Below, in pieces: positions 25,206 through 31,484 of a stretch of DNA of 35,599 nt; the first letter of the stretch is position 1; the number at the start of each line of letters is the position of its first letter. The stretch comes from Moorena sp. SIO3H5. GTDB taxonomy: Bacteria; Cyanobacteriota; Cyanobacteriia; Cyanobacteriales; Coleofasciculaceae. The stretch is from positions 1 to 35,599 of the forward strand of contig NZ_JAAHHS010000039.1 of NCBI RefSeq assembly GCF_010692395.1, in the 5' to 3' direction. The position numbers were made by a program, and so were the translations under genes. A model generated the notes under the pieces. That model was not told the DNA's origin, did no database searches, and saw only the letters and a list, made by a program, of their open reading frames with translations.

Positions 25206-25359
25206 CCAAACGGCAAAAATGAGATGCACCCTCTAACCAGTATTGTTAACCTATAAATTAGGATTGCTGAGAACTTGTACCATTAAAAAAAACTTAATGT
25301 CGGAAGTGATAACAATCAATTTCAGTACTGAAAAAAACAAATATTATTACTTTTCTCTA

Positions 25360-25409
25360 CTCCCTGTTCCCTGTTCCCTGTTCCCTGTTCCCTATTCCCT
25401 GTTCCCTAT
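25360..25409. repeat. 7-bp array CTGTTCC
   Basis: About seven units of CTGTTCC, the reverse complement of the GGGAACA arrays, lie upstream of the aldehyde dehydrogenase gene. Together with 25015-25101 it forms a widely spaced inverted pair around the element at 25131-25205. The rest of the 470-bp gap shows no gene. Confidence 0.92.
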
Positions 25410-25481
25410 CTTGATTGCTATAGTTTGAACTTCTCTTGGTATGATTACTGACCATGAGATACTTCCAAGGGGGTAAAAATA

Positions 25482-26954
25482 ATGGCACAAGACTATTTAC
25501 CGAGCCAAGTCTTGAACTGGATTGATGGTCAACAAGTAACAGCAGTGGCAGGAGAATGGTTTGATAATCTAGACCCCACCAATGGTCAAGTGCTATGTCA
25601 GGTGGCTCGCTCAAGAGCAGCAGATATTGAACAAGCGGTAAGGTCAGCTAAACAGGCTCAACCGGCTTGGGCTGATACTCCTCCGGTACAACGGGGAAAT
25701 ATATTACACGAGATTGTCCTGGGTATGAAAGCCCGTCAGGAAGAGATTGCCAGGATTGTAGCAGCAGAAACGGGTAAGTCCTATGGTTCAGCTTATGGAG
25801 AAACTGGCGGTGCGATCGCATTAGGATTATTCTACGCCAGTGAAGGACAACGGTTGTATGGTCGCACCACTACCAGCGGTGTGGTTAATAAATATGCCAT
25901 GACTGTGCGTCAACCTCTGGGAGTCGCTGGATTAATTATTGCGGCCAATACTCCCATTGCTAATGTAGCCTGGAAAGTCTTTCCAGCCCTGGTTTGTGGC
26001 AATAGCGCGGTATTAAAAGTAGCAGAAGACACTCCCGCCACGGCTTGGATAGTTGGACAAATTGCTCAAGAGGCTGGGTTACCCCCTGGTGTGCTCAATA
26101 TTATTCAGGGATATGGTGAAGAAGCTGGAGCTCCCTTGGTTGCTCATAATGATGTGGCTGTGGTTAGCTTTACCGGCTCCACAGAAGTAGGACGAATTGT
26201 GCAACGGGTAGCTGGGGAGCGCTTTGGCAGGGTATCCCTGGAGTTGGGGGGTAAGAATCCCTTGGTCGTGTGTGATGATGCGGATTTGAACAATGCCATC
26301 AAGTGGACCTTACTCTCAGTGTTCAGTAATGCTGGTCAACGTTGTGCTTCTGCTAGTCGAATCATTGTCTTTGACAGCATCTATGATCAATTCCGTGACC
26401 AATTAGTGGAGAAAACTAAGGAATTAAAATTAGGTTCTACTGACCAGGATGACCTCGGTCCAGTGATTAATGAGCAACAGTTGACCAACATGATTGCAGC
26501 GGTGAAACAGGCACAAGAAGCAGGAGCAACGGTGCTGGTGGGAGGCGATCGCTTAAGGGACCCTGACCATGCTACTGGTTTCTATATGGCTCCGACCCTG
26601 CTAGAGAATGTAGACCCCCACGCGGAAATTTCTCAATGTGAATTATTTGGTCCGATTGCTAGTCTCTATCGGGTCAAAGACTTTAAGGAAGCTCTTGCTC
26701 TTGCCAACGATTCCCCCTATGGCTTAACTGCTTCGATTCACACTCGCAACATCCACCGTGCAGTACGGTTTTGTGAGAAAGTCCAAACTGGGGTAGCTGT
26801 AGTGAATGCCGGTACCTATGGCAGTGAACCCCATATGCCCTTTGGTGGACTCAAGCAATCTGGTAATGGTACCCGTGAACCAGGCACAGAAGCGTTGGAT
26901 GTCTATTCTGAGTTGAAGGATATCTATATTAATATCGATCCTGAGCAATTTTGA
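25482..26954 (+). CDS. NAD(P)-dependent aldehyde dehydrogenase
   Basis: A 490-residue protein of the aldehyde dehydrogenase superfamily at normal length. The coenzyme-binding VSFTGSTEVGRIVQ, the general base E254 in SLELGGKNP, and the nucleophile C288 in NAGQRCASA are all present, as are the ending motifs LFGPIASLYRV and PFGGLKQSGNGTREPG. It oxidises an aldehyde to an acid, substrate unknown. It could be the last enzyme of the sugar-acid set (NeuB family, SDR, PhyH), but a 470-bp repeat-rich gap separates it from them, so it may be an independent metabolic gene. The ATG at 25482 is preceded by a G-rich ribosome binding site. Confidence 0.92.
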   Translation: MAQDYLPSQVLNWIDGQQVTAVAGEWFDNLDPTNGQVLCQVARSRAADIEQAVRSAKQAQPAWADTPPVQRGNILHEIVLGMKARQEEIARIVAAETGKSYGSAYGETGGAIALGLFYASEGQRLYGRTTTSGVVNKYAMTVRQPLGVAGLIIAANTPIANVAWKVFPALVCGNSAVLKVAEDTPATAWIVGQIAQEAGLPPGVLNIIQGYGEEAGAPLVAHNDVAVVSFTGSTEVGRIVQRVAGERFGRVSLELGGKNPLVVCDDADLNNAIKWTLLSVFSNAGQRCASASRIIVFDSIYDQFRDQLVEKTKELKLGSTDQDDLGPVINEQQLTNMIAAVKQAQEAGATVLVGGDRLRDPDHATGFYMAPTLLENVDPHAEISQCELFGPIASLYRVKDFKEALALANDSPYGLTASIHTRNIHRAVRFCEKVQTGVAVVNAGTYGSEPHMPFGGLKQSGNGTREPGTEALDVYSELKDIYINIDPEQF

Positions 26955-26960
26955 TCATTA

Positions 26961-26995
26961 GGGAGTAGGGAGTAGGGAGTAGGGAGTAGGGAGTA
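26961..26995. repeat. 7-bp array GGGAGTA x5
   Basis: Five perfect GGGAGTA units lie just after the aldehyde dehydrogenase stop codon, the same placement as the array after the PhyH stop. Confidence 0.95.
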
Positions 26996-27001
26996 GTTGA
27001 T

Positions 27002-27069
27002 GTAGGGTGGGCAGTAAGTATCATACCGATGGTAAGCTTTGAAATTGGTTTTATGCACTGCCCACCATA
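27002..27069. repeat. TIR element GTAGGGTGGGCAGT, copy 1
   Basis: The left end GTAGGGTGGGCAGT and right end CACTGCCCACCATA are inverted repeats with about 40 bp between. The interior (AAGTATCATACCGATGGTAA) is almost identical to the copy at 28166-28234, which lies on the other side of the toxin-antitoxin genes in the same orientation. Confidence 0.85.
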
Positions 27070-27090
27070 GGATTAATTTTATTTACCTGT

Positions 27091-27155
27091 TGGTGGGCAG
27101 TGCTTATCATAGCGACTACAAGCTTTGAAATTTATATTAGGCACTGCCCACCCTA
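27091..27155. repeat. TIR element GTAGGGTGGGCAGT, copy 2 (diverged)
   Basis: TGGTGGGCAGTGC at the left and GCACTGCCCACCCTAC at the right flank an interior that shares AAGCTTTGAAATT with copy 1. It lies 20 bp from copy 1, so the two form a tandem pair. It is non-coding. Confidence 0.8.
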
Positions 27156-27214
27156 CGATTCTGCCCACTCACCCTAAATTTTAGCGATCGCTTGATATAT
27201 AATTTTTTATTGCT

Positions 27215-27536
27215 TTAAGGAAAATAACGATAAAATTCTCGTCTATGGAGAACACGGGAGAATATGATAGTATCGCCTTTGAGGAAAAAACCAATTCTAT
27301 AATCCCCTAAACGAATTCGATAGGCATTATCTTCTCCTTTTAATTTTTTGATGTTTTTGATATCCCTAAGATTTTGATAGGATAGAATATCCTGAAAGGT
27401 AAACTTTTTAATCGTCCTATAAACGGGGGTGCTTTTCAGAGATTTAAGATCTTTAATAAGCGATGCAGCGCGGTCTTGGGGGTTTCCCCCATGAGCGACT
27501 GCATCAAGACAAGGTTGGAAGATATTCAGTTTTCAT
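27215..27536 (-). pseudogene. RelE/ParE-family toxin interrupted by a palindromic element
   Basis: The ATG (27536-27534) overlaps the antitoxin stop as ATGA, the usual toxin-antitoxin coupling. The frame reads MKTEYLPTLS and meets TGA at the edge of the 48-bp palindrome. Beyond the palindrome, in another frame, the rest of the toxin continues from IKDLKSLKSTPVYRTIKK through AYRIRLGDYRIGFFLKGD to FSRVLHRREFYRYFP and a TAA at 27217-27215. Removing the insert restores a protein of about 90 residues, normal for RelE/ParE mRNA interferases or gyrase poisons. The ends GDYRIGF and HRREFY are the family's core and C-terminal motifs. The insertion adds a stop and a frameshift, so no full toxin can be made. 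Confidence 0.82.
27460..27505 (-). repeat. 48-bp palindromic element, copy C, inside the toxin gene
   Basis: On the minus strand this reads GATGCAGTCGCTCATGGGGG and onward exactly as copy A (493-540), lacking only the first two bases of that copy. It splits the toxin reading frame, proving that the element can insert into new sites. The distance between the toxin start and stop codons shows that the added length is one more than a multiple of three. Confidence 0.85.
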
Positions 27537-28105
27537 TCTTTGTCGAGTTCTGCTAATGCTTCTTCCAAACTTAAGGGGGTTTCATCTTTAACTTCCATCA
27601 TAGCACGATATAGTCCTTCATCTTCAAAGCTTTCAATTAAACGTTTATAGTCCTGAAAATCAATTAATACTTTCTCGATATTACCTTTATTATCTGGGAT
27701 TAATTCTTGTACGAATGGATAATCTTTAGGGTTTATTGTTTCCTCTTCATTGCAGAAACTTTTGACTCCAATCTTAACTATATAAATAGCTACTGGAGTC
27801 GCCAATGCCAGGGGCAAATTACCAGATGCAGCTAGAGATGCAACCAACGCAGTAGTTACTCCAGCGAGTCGATCGTCTCTAAATTCATCTTGACAAATTA
27901 TATGGCGACACCGCCTAGCTAAATTTTGCAACCAACTCTCTTGTATATCTATTCTCTCTATTCCGGCTTCCGAAGCTATAATTTCAGTCGCATACTCCAA
28001 ATCTCCTTCCTCTTCTTCTATCTCATTCAGGGCAGCCAAAGCCTCTGGATAATTTGCCAATTGATCCCGAAATTGCTTAATTTCTTCTCGTGTAACTGTA
28101 ATCAT
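27533..28105 (-). CDS. Antitoxin with long N-terminal extension
   Basis: A 190-residue protein with two parts. Residues about 125-190 match the C-terminal half of cyanobacterial RelB/Phd-like antitoxins paired with RelE: YPFVQELIPDNKGNIEKVLI, then DYKRLIESFEDEGLYRAMME and ETPLSLEEALAEL. Residues 1 to about 118 (ITREE-type start, RRCRHIICQDEFRDD, TPVAIYIVKIGVKSFC) resemble a separate small cyanobacterial hypothetical family I remember as a stand-alone protein. Thus this looks like a fusion, perhaps by loss of a stop codon. The antitoxin should neutralise the toxin encoded downstream, which is now broken, so the gene may persist for another reason. No DNA-binding N-terminus typical of Phd is seen. 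Confidence 0.65.
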   Translation of the reverse strand: MITVTREEIKQFRDQLANYPEALAALNEIEEEEGDLEYATEIIASEAGIERIDIQESWLQNLARRCRHIICQDEFRDDRLAGVTTALVASLAASGNLPLALATPVAIYIVKIGVKSFCNEEETINPKDYPFVQELIPDNKGNIEKVLIDFQDYKRLIESFEDEGLYRAMMEVKDETPLSLEEALAELDKE

Positions 28106-28165
28106 ATAATTATTCGGTTTAAATGCTTAATTTTATTATAGTCATTTTCAATTATTTCAGTTTAT

Positions 28166-28234
28166 GTAGGGTGGGCAGTAAGTATCATACCGATGGTAAC
28201 CTTGGAAATTGGTTTTATGCACTGCCCACCCTAC
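28166..28234. repeat. TIR element GTAGGGTGGGCAGT, copy 3
   Basis: Perfect 14-bp terminal inverted repeats, GTAGGGTGGGCAGT and ACTGCCCACCCTAC, enclose about 41 bp. This is the best preserved of the three copies and lies 60 bp upstream of the antitoxin gene. Confidence 0.9.
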
Positions 28235-28250
28235 GATGATTTTTATTCTC

Positions 28251-28370
28251 TTTTGCCTTTTGCCTTTTGCCTTTTGCCTTTTGCCTTTTGCCCTTGCGCG
28301 TAGCACTATCTCCAAGGGTAATGTTTATAGGAGCAAATAATTGCTGACCGCTGACCGCTGACCACTGACT
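28251..28370. repeat. 7-bp arrays TTTTGCC and GCTGACC
   Basis: Six perfect TTTTGCC units (28251-28292), a GC-rich CCTTGCGCGTAGC stretch, then three GCTGACC units and a variant (28343-28370). They fill the gap between the antitoxin and DUF938 genes. No gene is seen. Confidence 0.92.
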
Positions 28371-28372
28371 AC

Positions 28373-28996
28373 TTACATATGTTTAAAAACTACCGAAAGA
28401 TTATTAGCTGGCATTTGATAAGTTTTTTTAAGGATGAGATTATGAGTATTAGCAACCTCTACAACATCTTCTAAATTACGTACTCCCCATTCTGGGTTTT
28501 GTTCTCGTAAATAGGAGTCAAAATCAGCATTAGAAAGTGCAGTATGTTTATTACCTTGTTTGTAGGGACCGTATAAATATAGAATATCTCCTGATGAAAG
28601 GATACGACCAGCACCTGCCATTAATCCTAAACAAGTAGACCAGGGTGAAATGTGAATCATATTAATGTTCACCATCGCTACAATATCTGGTATTTCTGAT
28701 AATACTTCCGTTTCTACTTTCCAAACTGGCTGACTGACATCAATATCAAGGGGTTGATGGAGGTTGTCGCTAGGAGAATCTTTAGCCCAGGCGATGATAC
28801 TTTCACGGAGGGAAGCATCAATATCCGAAGGAATCCATTTTCGAGGGTTTAACTGTTGTGCAAAATAGATAGCGTGTTCTCCGGTACCGCTAGCAATTTC
28901 TAAAATTGTGCCAGTCGCTGGTAGTATCTCTAAAAGTACGTTTAAAATTGGTTCCCGGTTGCGCTGGGTTGCTGGGGCGTATTTTTTGCTATCCAT
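28373..28996 (-). CDS. DUF938 family SAM-binding methyltransferase-like protein
   Basis: A 207-residue protein of the DUF938 family, class I methyltransferase fold: YAPATQRNREPILNVL at the N-terminus, ILEIASGTGEHAIYFAQQL as the SAM motif, WIPSDIDASLRESI, MVNINMIHISPW, and LYLYGPYKQ. The biological substrate of this widespread family is not known to me. The open frame extends upstream to 29149, but those residues are translated GGCAATA repeat (CLLPIAY). ATG at 28996 with GGAGAAG just upstream starts exactly at the family N-terminus. It is flanked by repeats on both sides and is not obviously part of the glycan pathway. Confidence 0.88.
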   Translation of the reverse strand: MDSKKYAPATQRNREPILNVLLEILPATGTILEIASGTGEHAIYFAQQLNPRKWIPSDIDASLRESIIAWAKDSPSDNLHQPLDIDVSQPVWKVETEVLSEIPDIVAMVNINMIHISPWSTCLGLMAGAGRILSSGDILYLYGPYKQGNKHTALSNADFDSYLREQNPEWGVRNLEDVVEVANTHNLILKKTYQMPANNLSVVFKHM

Positions 28997-29024
28997 TAAT
29001 TCTTCTCCCCGATAATGATAAGAG

Positions 29025-29050
29025 TTGTAACGGGCAAGATGCCCATTCCA
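29025..29050 (-). repeat. Solitary copy of the GGGCATCTTGCCC hairpin repeat
   Basis: Read on the minus strand it is TGGAATGGGCATCTTGCCCG plus TTAC, closely matching unit B of the tandem array at 18241-18565. It lies just upstream of the DUF938 start and shows that the unit also occurs singly. Confidence 0.75.
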
Positions 29051-29083
29051 CAAAGCTATTAATATCATCCCATACAGCGGAGT

Positions 29084-29142
29084 AGGCAATAGGCAATAGG
29101 CAATAGGCAATAGGCAATAGGCAATAGGCAATAGGCAATAGG
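29084..29142. repeat. 7-bp array AGGCAAT x8
   Basis: Eight AGGCAAT units in perfect 7-bp register lie upstream of the DUF938 gene. They create a false N-terminal extension in that reading frame. Confidence 0.95.
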
Positions 29143-29220
29143 GAAACAATCCTCTTTACCTGATTAGACTAAAAGCCGCTATAAACATCAGTTTACAAGC
29201 TTTAAAAAAATATAGTAAGT

Positions 29221-29291
29221 GGTGCGTTACGGGACGGAATGTCCAACACTGACTATGGATAACATCAGGGCAAATCCGTCCTTAACGCACC
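29221..29291. repeat. Terminal-inverted-repeat element GGTGCGTTA, copy 3
   Basis: The left end GGTGCGTTACGGGACGGA and right end TCCGTCCTTAACGCACC are inverted repeats with one mismatch or gap. The interior contains TGTCCAACACTGACTA, inverted relative to copy 2 at 25131-25205. The rest of the 29150-29437 stretch holds no gene. Confidence 0.85.
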
Positions 29292-29437
29292 CTACATAAC
29301 TGATCATAACAGAATTTATATTATCAAAAAATTCAACAAAATACAAATAGTTGACATCTGATAATTTCCACATTTATTACACTCCCCACCCTTTCCACAA
29401 TCTCCATATTTCGTAACAAAAAAAATTCCTAAACCCC

Positions 29438-29466
29438 TTGACATTTGATTAATTTATTTATATATT
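29438..29466 (+). promoter_or_regulatory. Consensus-like sigma-70 promoter
   Basis: A perfect -35 hexamer TTGACA (29438-29443) is followed by an exact 17-bp spacer and TATATT (29461-29466) as -10. It lies 34 bp before the ATG at 29500. It is the best promoter match noted in the window and points at the small gene. Confidence 0.75.
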
Positions 29467-29471
29467 AATAA

Positions 29472-29486
29472 TGTAAATCATTTACA
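29472..29486. promoter_or_regulatory. 15-bp palindrome at the expected transcription start
   Basis: TGTAAAT-C-ATTTACA is a perfect palindrome six bases beyond the -10 box, covering the likely transcription start. The position is ideal for a repressor operator. The half-site GATTTACA reappears near 29883-29890. It is not a canonical NtcA site because the GTA/TAC spacing is seven rather than eight. Confidence 0.55.
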
Positions 29487-29499
29487 CTAATAACTGGTA

Positions 29500-29733
29500 A
29501 TGAATCAAAACATTAACCCCAACTCCGATGACAATCAAAACCCTGACAATCAAGGTCGCAAAGGTAAAAAAGTCAAGCACATCTTGATTGGTTCTCCTAA
29601 ACAAGTTCGGCATACTATTTATGCCATTTATGCCCTTAAATACGCCTATCCCGAGGAGTGGAGCACTCCCGAGCCTACGGAAAATCCTGGTGAAGTTATG
29701 AGCACCTTGATTCGGTATTTATACCTAGACTAG
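29500..29733 (+). CDS. Small basic protein of unknown function
   Basis: A 77-residue protein. The first 25 residues are rich in Asn, Asp and Gln and end in a basic run (GRKGKKVKH). The rest, ILIGSPKQVRHTIYAIYALK then EEWSTPEPTENPGEVMSTLI, looks like a compact helical domain that I have the impression recurs in cyanobacteria but cannot name. No signal peptide or membrane segment is present. The strong promoter and palindrome directly upstream argue it is a real, regulated gene. The basic segment could bind nucleic acid, so autorepression at the palindrome is one possibility (inference only). A long 3' region follows, ending in a terminator at 29939. Confidence 0.7.
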   Translation: MNQNINPNSDDNQNPDNQGRKGKKVKHILIGSPKQVRHTIYAIYALKYAYPEEWSTPEPTENPGEVMSTLIRYLYLD

Positions 29734-29744
29734 GATAGGGTTTT

Positions 29745-29765
29745 GCCAGGGTTTGCCGCCCTGGC
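29745..29765 (+). other. GC-rich 7-bp stem-loop after the small gene
   Basis: GCCAGGG (29745-29751) pairs with CCCTGGC (29759-29765) around a 7-base loop, 12 bp after the stop codon of the small gene. No T-run follows, so it may slow exonucleases rather than terminate. Confidence 0.5.
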
Positions 29766-29938
29766 GGTCAGGAATTGCAGAGGTTATTTTGTGGAGGGGT
29801 ATGACCTAAACTGAGTTGGGATGTTCTTGCTTTCGAGGAGTTGCGGACTAACTCGATAATAATGTATTCGTTGATTAGTAGTGATTTACATTTGAGTGCA
29901 GCTAAGCTGTACTTATGATGGTTTACAACATAGAGTTC

Positions 29939-29985
29939 GGTCAAGAATTGCAGTTAACTACAATTCTTGACCTATTTTTTTTATT
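29939..29985 (+). terminator. Strong intrinsic terminator
   Basis: GGTCAAGAATTG (29939-29950) pairs perfectly with CAATTCTTGACC (29961-29972) and is followed by TATTTTTTTTATT. The loop itself contains the palindrome AGTTAACT. It lies about 205 bp past the small gene's stop, with no gene between, so it ends either that transcript or an unrecognised small RNA. Confidence 0.85.
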
Positions 29986-30299
29986 GGTATGTAGAAGGTT
30001 TATATTTGAGTTGTAAACAAAATTGTTAAATAAAAAGTCTAAAAGCAAAATACAAAAGTCAATATAGCCAATATATTCGGGGTTTTATTGGACAATAATA
30101 AAAGACCTACTACGTTTACATTTCATTTATAAAAGCTAGATCAGCTGAAGCCTAACTAGCTGTTGGAACCATGGGGTAATTATTGAGGCTCCTAAAACAA
30201 GATTTGGTTAACAGAAGTAAAGTTACTGAACTAGATATCTAGTTTTATGGGTAAAATAGATAAAACCTATTGATCAACTATCTTCCATACTTCTAAACT
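29986..30299. other. AT-rich non-coding gap before the hydrolase gene
   Basis: These 314 bp between the terminator and the ATG at 30300 hold no reading frame of note. The DNA is AT-rich and should contain the promoter of the hydrolase/caspase/TPR genes, but I cannot single out a convincing -35/-10 pair, and there is no clear ribosome binding site ahead of 30300. Confidence 0.5.
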
Positions 30300-31484
30300 A
30301 TGACAACTATCGTATTTGTCCATGGCACAGGGGTTAGGCAACCTGCCTATGAGCAAACCTTTAAGATAGTTGAGGGTTGTGTCACTGAACAACGTCCAGA
30401 CATTACCGTTATTCCTTGCTTTTGGGGTGAGCAATTTGGGAGTAAGCTCAATGCTGAAGGGGCATCGATACCGTTGTATGATGCTACTTTAGCTCTGGAT
30501 CAGGGAGAGGAAGAAGAGTCAAATATTATTCTCTGGCAGCAGTTATATCGCAATCCCCTTTATGAATTAGGATTGTTGTCTTTACAACCTAGCGCTAATG
30601 CTGATAGTAATCCCTTTGGAGAACAACCTGGTGATCAATTACATGACCGGTTACTGGCTTTGACTCCTAGTGGAGAATTGCAAGAAAAATTACAAGCAGC
30701 TGGCATAGCAGAGGGGTTTGATCAGGCACGACGCCATGTTACCAGTAGTGCTGTTTATCAAGAAGTATTAAACCAAGTCTCTGATTCAGATAGTGACTTT
30801 TATGATACTATCGCAAGAGCAATTATTGCTCAGGCAATTTTTGACTGTCAGCAGAACGGTCAGAATCCTATAATACTTCCTAATCCGGAATTGCGTGATC
30901 AACTCGTGAAATCACTCAGTAATGCTTTGGGTAAGGAGGAAGACTTGGGATTGGGTGACTGGCTCCAGAAACCACTTTCCTTATTGGCAAGTCCAGCTAC
31001 AGCTTTGGTGAGGAATAAAAGGGGTGCAATTACTGAAGCAAATACTCCTACACCTGGTGACATTATACTTTATCAAAGTCGGGGTCAGCAAATACGTGAT
31101 TTTATCCAGAAAACCATAGAAGACGCTGAACCACCAGTTGTTATATTAGCTCATAGTCTAGGAGGGATTGCTTGTGTTGATTTACTGGTGACTCAACCAA
31201 TGGCACAGGTGACAGTATTAATTACAGTGGGTTCTCAAGCCCCGTTTTTATACGAAATTAATGCCTTATATAGCCTAGAATTTGGTCAGCCTCTGCCAGA
31301 CTTTTTTCCGGAGTGGTTGAATATTTATGATTTACGCGATTTCCTTAGTTACATTGGCGCTACTCTATTCCCTAATAAAGTCCAGGATGTTTTGGTGGAC
31401 AGTAAACAACCCTTTCCCCAAGCTCATAGTGCTTATTGGACAAACCCTGCTACCTGGAAAGCAATTATCCCGAGGTTACCATGA
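30300..31484 (+). CDS. Alpha/beta hydrolase (lipase-like)
   Basis: A 394-residue protein with an alpha/beta-hydrolase fold. The N-terminal strand TTIVFVHGTGVRQPAYEQTF carries the oxyanion-hole HGTG. The nucleophile is S286 in VVILAHSLGGIACV (about residues 281-294). An Asp in IYDLRDF (344 or 347) and H376 in QAHSAYW can complete the triad. About 180 residues between the first strand and the nucleophile are helical and probably form a lid or regulatory insert. It could cleave lipids or esters. Its stop codon overlaps the ATG of the caspase/NB-ARC gene (ATGA), so the two are co-translated, suggesting one system with two effectors (inference). No signal peptide, hence cytoplasmic. Confidence 0.85.
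   Translation: MTTIVFVHGTGVRQPAYEQTFKIVEGCVTEQRPDITVIPCFWGEQFGSKLNAEGASIPLYDATLALDQGEEEESNIILWQQLYRNPLYELGLLSLQPSANADSNPFGEQPGDQLHDRLLALTPSGELQEKLQAAGIAEGFDQARRHVTSSAVYQEVLNQVSDSDSDFYDTIARAIIAQAIFDCQQNGQNPIILPNPELRDQLVKSLSNALGKEEDLGLGDWLQKPLSLLASPATALVRNKRGAITEANTPTPGDIILYQSRGQQIRDFIQKTIEDAEPPVVILAHSLGGIACVDLLVTQPMAQVTVLITVGSQAPFLYEINALYSLEFGQPLPDFFPEWLNIYDLRDFLSYIGATLFPNKVQDVLVDSKQPFPQAHSAYWTNPATWKAIIPRLP

Noticed and set aside
25005..25229. Minus-strand open frame after the PhyH gene
   Set aside because: It is translated heptamer arrays plus a terminal-inverted-repeat element.
28997..29149. N-terminal extension of the DUF938 reading frame that could pass as a signal peptide
   Set aside because: It is translated AGGCAAT repeat plus another repeat unit; ATG 28996 with a ribosome binding site matches the family N-terminus.
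29472..29486. NtcA-binding site
   Set aside because: NtcA sites have GTA and TAC separated by eight bases; here the spacing is seven and the site lies downstream of the -10 box.
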